Assembly (NCBI GenBank): GCA_016717705.1
Contig: JADKFD010000099.1
Coordinates: forward strand, 4,503-68,502
Reading direction: 5' to 3'
DNA: 64,000 bases
Origin: Rhodanobacteraceae bacterium
Lineage (GTDB): Bacteria > Pseudomonadota > Gammaproteobacteria > Xanthomonadales > SZUA-5
The translations under genes and the position numbers were made by a program. The notes under the pieces were generated by a model that did not search any database, was not told the origin of the DNA, and was given only the letters and a program-made list of their open reading frames with translations. How positions within the stretch are numbered: position 1 is the stretch's first letter; every line of letters begins with the position of its first letter. Of the stretch, positions 34,757 to 43,657 are shown piece by piece.

Positions 34757-35680
34757 TCACACCACCAACCGCAGGCGCTCCGGTGCAATGCCGATCTCGC
34801 AGCGCTGTCCGGTCAGGAACTGCACACGGTCGCTCTCGATGCCGTCGGCAAAGATCACCCCGCCCTCGTCCATCTCCGATTCCAGCTGCAATCGGGTGTC
34901 GTCGATGAGATAGCCGAAATTGACGCTGGTCCCGGTGACCACACTGGGGAAGGGCTCGCGCACGAACCAGGCCAGGCGCGCATCGGCGGCAACCGGCAGC
35001 GGGTGTTCCAGGTGCCGCTGCTCGGCGATCGAGCGCGCCCAGCCGGTGCAGCCGGTGCCGGTGGCGACGATCACGCCGGACGAGGAATGACGCTCCTTCA
35101 GCGCGCCGAAGGTGATCCGGTAGCGCGCCGACTGGTGGCTGGCGTGGCCGACGAAGATCTCGTTGAGCGAACGCAGCTCCTGGCCATCCTCGCGCCGCGC
35201 CAGCGCCATGCAGCGCTCCTGGATGGTGAACGCCGCGTCCTTGCCGCGCGGCTGGCAGGCGAACAGCAACAGCGGCATGGCGAACTTCGCCGGATGCCGG
35301 CAGAGCACCCCGTCGTATTCGCCGGGATCGGGATTGATGCCGATGACCAGTTGTCCACGCAGGTACTTGGCGACATTCGGCACCAGCCCGTCCTGGCCGA
35401 CGATGACCACCAGATCGTCCGGCGCGAACAGGAAACGATCGAGATCCTCGCGGTCGATGCGCACTCGCCGCTGGTGCGCGGGAATCGCCTGCTGCACCTC
35501 ACCCAGCGCCGCATACAGCTTGTCATGCACACCCTGCGCCCAGCCGAGATCCTGGCCGCGCGAACGCAAATAGAACTCGACCTGCCCGCGCGTGCCGAAG
35601 CGCTCCAGCAGCGACTCCAGCGGCGTGCGCCGGGTGACCAGGACGATGCGGGGAGGGAGGTGGTCATGCGCTTGGACCAC
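34757..35680 (-). CDS. NAD-kinase-like protein
   Basis: About 307 residues with the diacylglycerol/NAD-kinase fold: DDLVVIVGQDGLVPNVAKYL (GGDG-like loop), VIGINPDPGEYDGVL, LNEIFVGHASHQSARYRI and SGVIVATGTGCTGWARSI. The pattern is that of NAD(+)/NADH-kinase-like proteins sometimes annotated as sugar kinases. The first loop has GQDG rather than GGDG, so catalysis is uncertain. The frame is open to an ATG at 35815, but that stretch is a family E repeat read as RPLRTLRPLRP. A GTG at 35680 is the best start after the repeat. It is next to an SPFH gene on the same strand. Confidence 0.78.
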   Translation of the reverse strand: MVQAHDHLPPRIVLVTRRTPLESLLERFGTRGQVEFYLRSRGQDLGWAQGVHDKLYAALGEVQQAIPAHQRRVRIDREDLDRFLFAPDDLVVIVGQDGLVPNVAKYLRGQLVIGINPDPGEYDGVLCRHPAKFAMPLLLFACQPRGKDAAFTIQERCMALARREDGQELRSLNEIFVGHASHQSARYRITFGALKERHSSSGVIVATGTGCTGWARSIAEQRHLEHPLPVAADARLAWFVREPFPSVVTGTSVNFGYLIDDTRLQLESEMDEGGVIFADGIESDRVQFLTGQRCEIGIAPERLRLVV

Positions 35681-35690
35681 CCTTGATTGG

Positions 35691-35810
35691 GGACGCAAAG
35701 GACGCAAAGTGCGCAAAGGACGCAAATAGAGCGAATCGAATGGCCGGCCGCTGCAGCGGCTGGCCGGGCCAGGCCGCACGGCAGATCTCATGCCGGCGCC
35801 CTTTGCGTCC
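35691..35810. repeat. family E repeat (GGACGCAAAG)
   Basis: GGACGCAAAGGACGCAAAGT then GCGCAAAGGACGCAAAT, with the inverse CCCTTTGCGTCC at about 35800. It matches the text at 2281 and 25778. It lies between the SPFH and NAD-kinase-like genes, which would otherwise be an operon. Confidence 0.75.
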
Positions 35811-35831
35811 ACCATCTGAGCCCGGTTCCAC

Positions 35832-36878
35832 CTAAGGCGCCGCCCGATCGCGCAGAAACTGCGTCAGGCTCTGGCCGATCAAATCCGGGGTGACGTTGAG
35901 GTGGCCGATCGACTGCAGTTTCCCAGCGAGTTGCCCCAGCGCCATCGCGGTGGCGGCGGCGGGCGGGGTCTGCGCCCAGATCTCGTGCTGGCGCTGCATC
36001 GCGGCGGCCTGTTGTTCGGCCAGCAGGGTCTGCGCTGCGGCCTGTGCCTTGGCGTTGATCTCGGTCTGCAGCGCCGCCGCTTCGGTCTGCAGCCGTGAGC
36101 GCTCGATCGCGCCTTCGATCTGGGTGCGCTGGCTGGCGGCTTCCTGCTGCACCTGCAGCAGCGCGTTTTCGCCGCGCTTCTGGATCAGTTCCTGCTGCCG
36201 GCGCTCCAGTTCCAGCTCGGTGGCCAGCTCGTTTTCCTTGATCGCGCGTTCCTTTTCGACGGCCTGCGCGCGGCGCTGGAACTGCGCCTCGTCGGCGCGC
36301 GCCTGCACCGCCTCGCGCATCGGCGTGCCCAGCGCCTTCTCCAGCTCGGCGCTGGGGACGATCTGATCGATCACCAGATTGACCAGCTGCAGGCCCATCG
36401 CGGCAATTTCCGGATCGCTGGTGAGCGCGCGCGAGACCGCCTCGCGCACCTGCTCGGAGCCATTGCGCAGCACCATCTCCAGCGACTGCGCCGAGATCAG
36501 CTTGCGCACCACCGGCAGCGCGCGCTGCGCCAACACGCTGGCCAGCCGGTCGAGCGGCTGTTCCAGCCAGGCGCCGTGTTCGATCGACAACGAGAAATTG
36601 AAGCGGCCGGCGGCCTTCTCGGCATCGGCGATGCGGTAGGTGATGGTCGCCTGGACCTTGATCGGCTGGAAATCGGACGAGTGTTCGTTGAGCACGAAAG
36701 TGCTCTGGCAATCCTCGATCGGCAGCATCGCGATCGCCGCCGACAGCGGCGAAAACCAGTAGGCGATGCCGGCGCCCTTGCGCACCAGACGGCCACCGCG
36801 AAAATGCAGGATCAGCTGGTTCGGCTCGGCGCGCAGGCGGCGCAGCGGCAATACCGGCAGTCGGGTGATGGTGGGCAT
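35832..36878 (-). CDS. SPFH/band 7 domain protein
   Basis: It has 348 residues, with the ATG at 36878 giving MPTITRLPVLPLRRLRAEPN. An SPFH domain (NQLILHFRGGRLVRKGAGIAYW, KVQATITYRIADAEKAAGRF, RNGSEQVREAVSRAL, GLQLVNLVIDQIVPSAELEKAL) leads to a long Glu/Gln/Ala-rich coiled coil. The coiled coil runs over residues 200-300 (AQAVEKERAIKENELATELE, QKRGENALLQVQQEAAS). The C-terminal part is GHLNVTPDLIGQSL. Such proteins form membrane-bound oligomeric scaffolds, though no clear transmembrane helix is seen here. Pairing with a NAD-kinase-like gene suggests a joint role, which is inference. Confidence 0.85.
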   Translation of the reverse strand: MPTITRLPVLPLRRLRAEPNQLILHFRGGRLVRKGAGIAYWFSPLSAAIAMLPIEDCQSTFVLNEHSSDFQPIKVQATITYRIADAEKAAGRFNFSLSIEHGAWLEQPLDRLASVLAQRALPVVRKLISAQSLEMVLRNGSEQVREAVSRALTSDPEIAAMGLQLVNLVIDQIVPSAELEKALGTPMREAVQARADEAQFQRRAQAVEKERAIKENELATELELERRQQELIQKRGENALLQVQQEAASQRTQIEGAIERSRLQTEAAALQTEINAKAQAAAQTLLAEQQAAAMQRQHEIWAQTPPAAATAMALGQLAGKLQSIGHLNVTPDLIGQSLTQFLRDRAAP

Positions 36879-37106
36879 CGTGTACTCTGGGCTGGCAGAT
36901 CGCCTCGATTGTAAACGCAGACCGACGGCGACGCGGGCCGCGCGGCAAGACTTGTGGCGGCACGCGGCGTTGGCAATCATCGGGTGCGCCCTGGAGGATG
37001 GGTTTGACGCGGCCGCAGAAGTACAAAAGGGGCGCGTTGGGCTCGGTCGTTCGGTTGCAAGGGACAACACGGCATCGACGCGCAGTTCCTCGACGGAGTA
37101 CGCCTC

Positions 37107-37403
37107 ATGTTCCAGTGGTTCGATACGCGCGCGGTCAAGGCGCTCGGCAATGCCCTGGCCGACTACGTGATCGCCCAGCACCAGACCCCGAAGAAGGTCA
37201 GCAAGAAGCGTCCCGATTCCACCAGGGACCTGATCGTCCGTCACGTCAGCGATCAGGTCGCTGAGTTCAAGCGCAGCGAACGCCTGAACATCTACAAGAT
37301 CGCGCAACTCGGCAACGTCTTCAAATGGCGGCTCAAGGAGGCCGGCTTCGAGGACGAATATGTCGAAGCATTGACCACCCTGTTGCTGACGCGCGCCCGA
37401 TAG
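37107..37403 (+). CDS. small hypothetical protein (98 aa)
   Basis: Not recognised. The ATG at 37107 has GGAG nine bases upstream. The sequence is soluble and basic: MFQWFDTRAVKALGNALADY, TPKKVSKKRPDSTRDLI, FKRSERLNIYKIAQLGNVFK and a C-terminal YVEALTTLLLTRAR. There is no signal peptide. It stands between the divergent SPFH gene and the convergent hydrolase gene. Good start context and composition support a real gene. Confidence 0.65.
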   Translation: MFQWFDTRAVKALGNALADYVIAQHQTPKKVSKKRPDSTRDLIVRHVSDQVAEFKRSERLNIYKIAQLGNVFKWRLKEAGFEDEYVEALTTLLLTRAR

Positions 37404-37458
37404 GACCCATCGCGCGCGGTGCTGCCACGCCGTCAGCCGAAACCCGACAACCGCCCTT

Positions 37459-38475
37459 TCAGGCCGCCGCCCGACTCAGCCGCTCCACCAGCAGATCCTC
37501 GATCCAGCTCTTCAGCCGCCAGTCCTCGATGAAGCCGCAGTGGCCGCCGTGTTCGGTGAGGATCATTTCAGTGTGCGCCGGCACGCCGAGGCCGTGGTAA
37601 TCGCCGATCGGGATCACCGGGTCATCGTGGGCGGTGACGATAGTCGCTGGAATACTCAGGGCCGCCAGGCGGTCGCCGGCGATCGAGTAGCCTTTGAAAT
37701 AGCTGTCGAGCTGGCCGTAGTCGGTGTAGTGCTCGACCATGCGCGCGGTCAGATCGCGCAGGGTCGGCTTCTTCAACCAGGTGCTGAAATCGTAGAGATG
37801 CGGAAACAGCACCTGCTTGCGCTTCAACGATTCGATCCACTTGGAGATGAAATAGCGCTCGTACATCCACGGCGCGATCTCGATCTGACCCAGGCTGGCA
37901 GCCGGATCGAGCGGCGGGCAGACCGCAAAGGCATAGGCCAGATCGATGCCGGCCGCCGGGGCGCGCAAGGCCACGCGCAGTGCGAAGTTGCCGCCGAGCG
38001 AGAAACCGGCGAGCAGCAGACTGCGCGGCGTGTAGCGCTGCTGGATCGCGCGCACCGCGCCGACGACCTCGTCGATGCGGCAGGAATGGAACAGCCCTTC
38101 ATTCAGGTGATGGGTGTCGCCATGATCGCGAAAATGCAGGCGGAAGACATCGAAGCCAGCCGCCAGCAGGCGTCCGGCGCTGACCAGCAGGTAGCTCGAC
38201 TGCACGCTGCCTTCCCAGCCATGCAACAAAACCACCATGCCGCGCGCCTGCGGCAACGCGCTCTGCACCGACAGGTAACCCTGCAGGCGCACGCCATCGC
38301 CGCAGTCGAGGATCTGTTCGCTGCTGGCCTCGTGCAGGCCCGGAAAGCGGAACCGCGCCGCGGCCCGGCGCAAACCGCTGGATGCCAGCAGCGATTGCAC
38401 GTGGGCGTTGGCCAGCGGTCCGCGACGGCGGAAGATGGTGTGGCCGTGCACCGGATGCACTTCGCGTGCGCTCAT
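37459..38475 (-). CDS. YheT-family alpha/beta hydrolase
   Basis: It has 338 residues from the ATG at 38475 (MSAREVHPVHGHTIFRRRG); an ATG 12 bases upstream is also possible. The start with ANAHVQSLLAS, the oxyanion region VVLLHGWEGSVQSSYLL, nucleophile elbow LAGFSLGGNFALR, acid ATIVTAHDDPVIPI and catalytic His in EHGGHCGFIEDW fit the YheT/EMB8 group. The family acts on esters or lipids; the substrate is not known. No operon partner is obvious. Confidence 0.88.
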   Translation of the reverse strand: MSAREVHPVHGHTIFRRRGPLANAHVQSLLASSGLRRAAARFRFPGLHEASSEQILDCGDGVRLQGYLSVQSALPQARGMVVLLHGWEGSVQSSYLLVSAGRLLAAGFDVFRLHFRDHGDTHHLNEGLFHSCRIDEVVGAVRAIQQRYTPRSLLLAGFSLGGNFALRVALRAPAAGIDLAYAFAVCPPLDPAASLGQIEIAPWMYERYFISKWIESLKRKQVLFPHLYDFSTWLKKPTLRDLTARMVEHYTDYGQLDSYFKGYSIAGDRLAALSIPATIVTAHDDPVIPIGDYHGLGVPAHTEMILTEHGGHCGFIEDWRLKSWIEDLLVERLSRAAA

Positions 38476-38520
38476 GGCCCGTTCCATTTTCCGGCACGAA
38501 AATGCTCACGGGTCATGAAC

Positions 38521-38643
38521 CCGCTCATCCTGAGCAAAGCGTCCGACGCTCCATCAGGACGCGTCGTCGAAGGACGCCGCTCACCCTTCGACGCCGCGTC
38601 CCGGTGAAGCTTTGGGACGCTCTGCTCAGGGCGAACGGTGTCC
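38521..38643. repeat. family G repeat (GCTCAGGGCGAACGG type)
   Basis: CTCATCCTGAGCAAAGCG, GTCGTCGAAGGACGC, CCCTTCGACGCC and GCTCAGGGCGAACGG appear in order with inverted symmetry. The same words form intergenic repeats in many proteobacteria. The element fills the gap upstream of the hydrolase. Confidence 0.75.
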
Positions 38644-38671
38644 ATTAGATTCAGCGACTTACAATATCGAT

Positions 38672-39487
38672 TCATGGAGAGTGCCCCAACGCCTGCTGGA
38701 TGCGCGCTCGTGCGGCCTGCGCCAGGCGTCGGCGTCCTTCCGAATGCGGCGGCAGCGGTTCCAGGAAATGGACTTCGGCGACCATCGCCGGCTCGCCGAG
38801 CAGACGCACGAAATTGACGAAGAAGTTCTCGCCATCGAGGAAGGGCACCGCCGGGTTGGGCTGGCCATTGCGCAGATAGCGCAGCGCCACCGGCTGCACC
38901 GGCACGTCGGCTTCCACCGCCGCCTGGAAGATGCGCGCGTGGAACACGCGCACGCTGCTGCCGTCGGTGGTGCCGCCTTCCGGAAATACGCCGACCTGGG
39001 CGCCGGCCTGCAGGCGCTCGACCATCATCTGCGCGACGCTGGCGAGCGACTCGGTGCTGCCGCGGCGGTGGTAGATGGTGCCGGCGCGGCGCGCCAGCCA
39101 GCCGACCAGCGGCCAACGGGCGATCTCCGCCTTGGCGACGAACTCGACCGCGCGCTGGCTGTGGATCAGTTCGATGTCCAGCCACGACAGATGATTGGCC
39201 ACCACCAGCGCCGAGCCGGCATGCGGCTGGCCGACGCAGACCACGCGAAAACCGAAAACGCGCATCAATCCATGCGACCACCAGCGCACCGCACGGTGAC
39301 GCAGGTGCTCGTCGCCGATGCGCACGCGCTCGCCGAGCGGGGTGATCAGCAGCAGCGTCAGCGGCAGATGCACGACCAGATGCCACAGCAACAGCGGCAC
39401 GCGCACGCCATAACGCAGCCAACGCCCACGCGATGCCTCGCTGTCGGGCAGCTCATCCTTGGCCAGTTGGGTGGCGCTGTCGCTCAT
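38672..39487 (-). CDS. plsC: 1-acyl-sn-glycerol-3-phosphate acyltransferase (PlsC family)
   Basis: Membrane-associated acyltransferase of phospholipid synthesis. It has 271 residues. An N-terminal hydrophobic segment (VPLLLWHLVVHLPLTLLLI) precedes the HX4D active site VVANHLSWLDIELI. Next come AGTIYHRRGSTESL, substrate motif VGVFPEGGTTDGSSV and VPVQPVALRY. The ATG at 39487 gives MSDSATQLAKDELP. Xanthomonadales often carry several PlsC-like genes, so it may acylate lyso-PA or an ornithine-lipid precursor. Confidence 0.88.
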   Translation of the reverse strand: MSDSATQLAKDELPDSEASRGRWLRYGVRVPLLLWHLVVHLPLTLLLITPLGERVRIGDEHLRHRAVRWWSHGLMRVFGFRVVCVGQPHAGSALVVANHLSWLDIELIHSQRAVEFVAKAEIARWPLVGWLARRAGTIYHRRGSTESLASVAQMMVERLQAGAQVGVFPEGGTTDGSSVRVFHARIFQAAVEADVPVQPVALRYLRNGQPNPAVPFLDGENFFVNFVRLLGEPAMVAEVHFLEPLPPHSEGRRRLAQAARARIQQALGHSP

Positions 39488-39510
39488 CTTGGGTGGCTCC
39501 GGCTCGCGCT

Positions 39511-40215
39511 TCAGACATGCCTGCGGGACCAGCGTTCAACGACTGAACCCGAACAAGCGTAGCCGATGGTAACAGCCCGAAGCTGAAGTGCCAGCTCCAG
39601 CTGCAGAACCGCTCGTCGCGGCGCGGCCAAGCGGTTACGCCGGGGTTGAGAAGCGCATGCCTGAGCCGGATGATGCGCGGTGCGGGTTAGGTTTGCGCGC
39701 AACGCCGGGTCTATGTGACGCGGCGTCGCTTCCGGAGGCGTTTCACCTGCGTGACGCGGCACGTGACCTACATCGCCGCCGCGCGCCCCGCTCAGCATTT
39801 CGGCGACGATCCAGCCATACAGGCGCCGCCAGGCGTGGCGGGCGTCCTCCGACAGTCCAGCCACGGAGCTGCTCTCCAGCGTCGACAGCAGCGCTTCGCC
39901 GACGGTCGCATAGTGAATCGGCTGCGTGCCGTAGGCGACGTGGCGCAGGCCGAGCTGGCGCAGGCTGATGGTCAGCGTCGCCGGGTCGTCGACAAAACCG
40001 ACGATGGTGTCCAGGGTGTGCGCGAATTTCTCCTGCTGTGCCTGCAGATCGGCGGGAAATTGGGCGCGCACGCCGGGTGCCAGTTCGAACAGGCGCGCAT
40101 AGAAGCGTGCGGCAAACCCGCGTGGGCTGTTCGCCGCGGCGGCAAAGCTGTCGCGCAGCAGGTCCGCGTCCGCGCGCAACAGCGCGAACTGCTCGTTTTC
40201 GGCGGCCTGCAACAT
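39511..40215 (-). CDS. single-domain bacterial globin with a repeat-derived tail
   Basis: Haem protein, probably binding O2 or NO in the cytoplasm. The ATG at 40215 is preceded by GAGGATCC at 8 bases. Residues 1-140 are a globin: NEQFALLRADADLLRDSFAA, FAARFYARLFELAPGVRAQF, EKFAHTLDTIVGFVDDP, LRQLGLRHVAYG (proximal His in LRH) and AWRRLYGWIVAEMLSGA. The last 95 residues are translated from a degenerate family B repeat and flanking DNA, end 24 bases from plsC, and have no globin character. The ancestral gene probably ended near 39780. Confidence 0.82.
   Translation of the reverse strand: MLQAAENEQFALLRADADLLRDSFAAAANSPRGFAARFYARLFELAPGVRAQFPADLQAQQEKFAHTLDTIVGFVDDPATLTISLRQLGLRHVAYGTQPIHYATVGEALLSTLESSSVAGLSEDARHAWRRLYGWIVAEMLSGARGGDVGHVPRHAGETPPEATPRHIDPALRANLTRTAHHPAQACASQPRRNRLAAPRRAVLQLELALQLRAVTIGYACSGSVVERWSRRHV
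39685..39771. repeat. family B repeat, degenerate copy inside the globin reading frame
   Basis: Ends GCGTGACGCGGCACGTGACC TAC as in other family B copies, with a weaker left arm (GTCTATGTGACGCGGC). It is read as the C-terminal tail of the globin. Confidence 0.55.
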
Positions 40216-40505
40216 GGGTGGATCCTCGTCCATCGCCGGATTACATCAGATTTGCAAACGCGAGTCGGCACGGCAAGCGGACATCGGCGGCCGGATCCTC
40301 AGCCGCCCGGGCCCTGGTCGGTCCGGCCCGGCTCCGGCCGCTGGTGCGTTACTCCCTTCCCGGAAGCCTCGTACCCATGGCAGCCGCGGCTGCAACAGCC
40401 AGGAGCAAACACAAGCTGCCGTCTGCCCCTGAAAGCGCGTCCTCTTGCCGCTGGCCGCCCTGCCCGGTCACACTGCGCATTCCAGGGGAACGGTTGCCAC
40501 ATTCG
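40216..40505. other. divergent gap, globin and sigma/kinase operon
   Basis: No gene or repeat is recognised in this 290-base gap. It must carry the promoter of the sigma-kinase operon. AGGGGAACG lies about 20 bases before the sigma ATG, too far for a normal ribosome-binding site. Confidence 0.5.
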
Positions 40506-41090
40506 ATGAATCGCCCGCAGGTCACTCATCTGCTCGATGCCGCTGGCGGCGGCGATGCGGCCGCGCAACGCGAGCTCTTTGAACTGGCCTATGCCGAGCT
40601 CAAGCGCATCGCGCGCGGGGCGCTGCATCGCTCTGGCAGCAGTCTGACGGTCAATCCGACCTCGCTGGTGCACGAGGCCTACATGAAGATCGCGCGCGGC
40701 GCGGTCGGTTCGCTGAACGACAGCCAGCATTTCTACAGCCTGTTCGCCCGTGCCATGCGCCAGGTGCTGCTCGACATCAGTCGCCAGGGCGGCACCGTCA
40801 AGCATGGCTCCGGCCAGCTGCGCGCCGAGCTGACCGAGCGCATCGCCGACGAGGCGCGTCCGCTCGACGAGCTGATCGAGATCGACGGCGCACTGCGGCA
40901 GCTGGAAGCGGCCGATCCGGAGCTGGCGCAGATTGTCGAATGGCATTTCTTCGGCGGCCTGAGCTTTGTCGAGATCGCCGCCGCACGTGGCGTTACCGAG
41001 CGCACCGTGCGCCGCCACTGGGAGATGGCGCGCGCCTTCCTGCTCGACGCCCTGCCGGGCCTGGCGACAGGCGCCGGAAGCGCCGATTGA
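40506..41090 (+). CDS. ECF-family sigma factor, kinase-operon type
   Basis: It has 194 residues and begins MNRPQVTHLLDAAGGGDAAA. Region 2: ELAYAELKRIARGALHR, LTVNPTSLVHEAYMKIARG, HFYSLFARAMRQVLLDISR. Region 4: ALRQLEAADPELAQIVEWHF, GGLSFVEIAAARGVTERTVRRHW. It is related to the factor at 34140. The stop overlaps the kinase ATG (TGATG), which supports direct functional coupling: the kinase probably sets its activity, as proposed for sigma/kinase pairs of this family. Confidence 0.92.
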   Translation: MNRPQVTHLLDAAGGGDAAAQRELFELAYAELKRIARGALHRSGSSLTVNPTSLVHEAYMKIARGAVGSLNDSQHFYSLFARAMRQVLLDISRQGGTVKHGSGQLRAELTERIADEARPLDELIEIDGALRQLEAADPELAQIVEWHFFGGLSFVEIAAARGVTERTVRRHWEMARAFLLDALPGLATGAGSAD

Positions 41091-43657
41091 TGGGCGTCGC
41101 GCTCGCCCCGGAACGCTGGCGGCGGCTGCGGCCGTTGCTCGATCGCGCGCTCGATCTGGATGACGCGGCGCGCGCGCATTTCCTGCGCGAGCTGTCGACC
41201 GAGGACGACGGGCTGCGCGTGGATCTGGAACGCCTGATCGCGCGCCATCAGGCCACCGCGGGCCTGTCCCGGCCTGCCGCGGAACTGGCCAGTCCGGCGA
41301 TCGAGGTCACCGATCCGGCTGCGGACTCACCGGCGCCCTTCGTCGGCCGCCGCATCGGTCCGTATTCGCTGACGCGTCTGCTCGGCGCCGGCGGCATGGG
41401 CGCGGTCTACGAGGGCCAGCGCATCGATGGTGGCTTCCGCCAGACCGTGGCGATCAAGCTGGTCAGCGGCATCCATCCCGGATTGAACGCACGCTTCGAG
41501 CGCGAGCGCCAGATCCTCGCCGAACTGCGCCACCCGCACATCGCCCAGCTGCTGGACGGTGGCGAGACGGCCGATGGCATGCCGTACTTTGCCCTCGAAT
41601 ACATCGACGGCCGGCCGATCACCGAATACGCCGACGCCATCGCCGCCGATGTCGATGCGCGCCTGCGCCTGCTGATCGAAGTCGCCGAAGCGCTGGCCTA
41701 TGCGCATCGGCGCAATGTCATCCATCGCGACATCAAGCCGAGCAACATCCTGGTCAGCGCCGACGGTCACGTCAAACTGCTCGATTTCGGCATCGCCAAG
41801 CTGCTCAAGGGCGATTCCGGGCCGACGCTGACGCAGCAGCGCATGGGCCCGATGACGCCCGAATACGCCGCACCCGAGCAGTTCCACGGCAGCGAGCTCA
41901 GTGCCGCCACCGATGTCTACCAGTTCGGCGTGTTGCTGTTCCGCCTTCTCGCCGGCCGCCTGCCCTATCGCGCCAATGCCGACGATGGACTGGCCTGGGC
42001 GCGCGCCGTGTCGGAACAGGAACCCTTGAGCCTGACCAGCGCACTCAAGGACGCGCGCCGGGCGGCCGGCGCGGCGACACCCTCCGGTGAGGTGACGCTG
42101 CGCCGTTTCGCGTTGCGCCGCGGCGCCGACCTCGATGCGATCGTGCGTCGCTGCCTGGCCAAGGCGCCGGGCGCGCGCTACCCGAGCATGGATGCGCTGA
42201 TTGCCGATCTGCAGTCCTATCTGGCGCCGGCACGCGCCCGCCGACCGCCGCGCGCCCTGCTGGCGTGGGCCGGCGTTGGCGCACTGTTGCTGGCCGCCTA
42301 TGTCGCCTGGTTCCAGTGGCCGTCACCGCCGACGACGGTCAGCGCCGCAAGCCTGGCATGGACCGATGAGCCGGCCCTGATTGCCTTCGGCCTGCGACCG
42401 GAAAACCTCTACACCGAGCAGCCGGGTACCGAGGGACTGATCCGCCAGGCGCTGCTGACCGAGGGTCGTGGCGACGCGCCTGCAGCGTTGGCGCTGTTGG
42501 CCAGTGCACACCGCTCGGATCGCAAGAGTCCGGTCCCGGCCCTGCTGAGTTCCTATTGGGTCTCGGGACTTGGACGCCAGGAACAGCTGCAATACTGGCA
42601 AGGCGAGGCGCGACAACGACTGGCCGGCATCGACGATCCCTACCTCGATCTGCTGGTGCAATTCTTCGAGAGCGATGTCGACGGCAGTGTCGAGGACAGC
42701 TTGCGTTATGCCGCGGCCATCCTGGAAGTCCGCCCGGACGCGTGGTTCCTGCGGCTGGCGCGCGCGCACGCGATGAGCCGCCGCAATCTGCGCGAGGCAG
42801 CGGTTCGCGAACTGCAGGCGATCGAGGTCACGCGCCTGGGCCATCGCAAGCTGGTCGATGCGATCGCCGATCGCGGCTCGTTTGGCGATCTGGCTGGCGC
42901 CTGGGCGCAATTCCACAAGCTGGAACGCAGCGCCGACAACCCCGACCACACCGCGCTGCACGCGCGCCTGACCTATTCCTCGGGCAATCTGGTCGGCGCC
43001 CGCGACCTGTACCTGGAGGCGGTGGCGCTGGGGCGCGCGACGGCGCGCTTCGACATTGAAGCGCGTGGCCTGCTGTGGGCCGGCATCTTCACTGGCGCAC
43101 TCGGCGAGTACGAACGCGCCGAGCCCTTGCTGCGCCAGGCGCGCACCCGACTGGGGGAACGCTCGCAATTCCACTACGCCGCAGACGCGGCGCTGGCGCT
43201 GGCGCAACTCGCCGCGCTCCACGGCGACGCCGTCGCGGTGCGGGCAGAGATCGACAGTGCCCGCCAATTGCTGGCAAACATCCGCGATACCGAGCAGGAC
43301 CATCTGCTGGACCTGTTCGATGCCCGTCTGACCGGCACCGCGCCGAGTCTGCCGGAGTCGCTGGACAACCCCGAAGAGGGCGGACTGCTGGAGCTGGTGC
43401 GGGCACGCATCGCGGCCCAGGCTGGCGATCTGGATGGCGCGCGGAAGGCACTGGCGCGCGCACGCAGCGCCGGAGTCGGCGACAGCGCGTTGGTCGAAGA
43501 GGCGGCACTGCTGGCACGCGAGTTGGACGCGCCGAGTTTCACCTTGCGGCCGATCGATCCGCCGTTTGGGCCGTATGCACGCTACTCGGCGCGCTGGGCG
43601 CTGGGTGTCGGCGCCAGTATCGTGCCGCCACCCGTCAAACTGGAGACAGCCCGATGA
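41090..43657 (+). CDS. transmembrane Ser/Thr protein kinase with a helical-repeat C-terminal domain
   Basis: It has 855 residues. The N-terminal 90 are sigma-linked (WRRLRPLLDRALDLDDAARA). The Hanks-type kinase domain (92-370) shows LLGAGGMGAVYEG, VAIKLV, HRDIKPSNIL (Asp near 213), DFGIAKL and YAAPEQF, all catalytic residues present. A single transmembrane helix (ALLAWAGVGALLLAAYVAWF, about 389-410) precedes about 440 residues of TPR-like helices that should lie in the periplasm. These include PAALALLASAHRSD, AAVRELQAIEV and YERAEPLLRQARTRLGE. The design suggests a sensor that phosphorylates or binds the neighbouring sigma factors. It overlaps genes on both sides. Confidence 0.93.
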   Translation: MGVALAPERWRRLRPLLDRALDLDDAARAHFLRELSTEDDGLRVDLERLIARHQATAGLSRPAAELASPAIEVTDPAADSPAPFVGRRIGPYSLTRLLGAGGMGAVYEGQRIDGGFRQTVAIKLVSGIHPGLNARFERERQILAELRHPHIAQLLDGGETADGMPYFALEYIDGRPITEYADAIAADVDARLRLLIEVAEALAYAHRRNVIHRDIKPSNILVSADGHVKLLDFGIAKLLKGDSGPTLTQQRMGPMTPEYAAPEQFHGSELSAATDVYQFGVLLFRLLAGRLPYRANADDGLAWARAVSEQEPLSLTSALKDARRAAGAATPSGEVTLRRFALRRGADLDAIVRRCLAKAPGARYPSMDALIADLQSYLAPARARRPPRALLAWAGVGALLLAAYVAWFQWPSPPTTVSAASLAWTDEPALIAFGLRPENLYTEQPGTEGLIRQALLTEGRGDAPAALALLASAHRSDRKSPVPALLSSYWVSGLGRQEQLQYWQGEARQRLAGIDDPYLDLLVQFFESDVDGSVEDSLRYAAAILEVRPDAWFLRLARAHAMSRRNLREAAVRELQAIEVTRLGHRKLVDAIADRGSFGDLAGAWAQFHKLERSADNPDHTALHARLTYSSGNLVGARDLYLEAVALGRATARFDIEARGLLWAGIFTGALGEYERAEPLLRQARTRLGERSQFHYAADAALALAQLAALHGDAVAVRAEIDSARQLLANIRDTEQDHLLDLFDARLTGTAPSLPESLDNPEEGGLLELVRARIAAQAGDLDGARKALARARSAGVGDSALVEEAALLARELDAPSFTLRPIDPPFGPYARYSARWALGVGASIVPPPVKLETAR

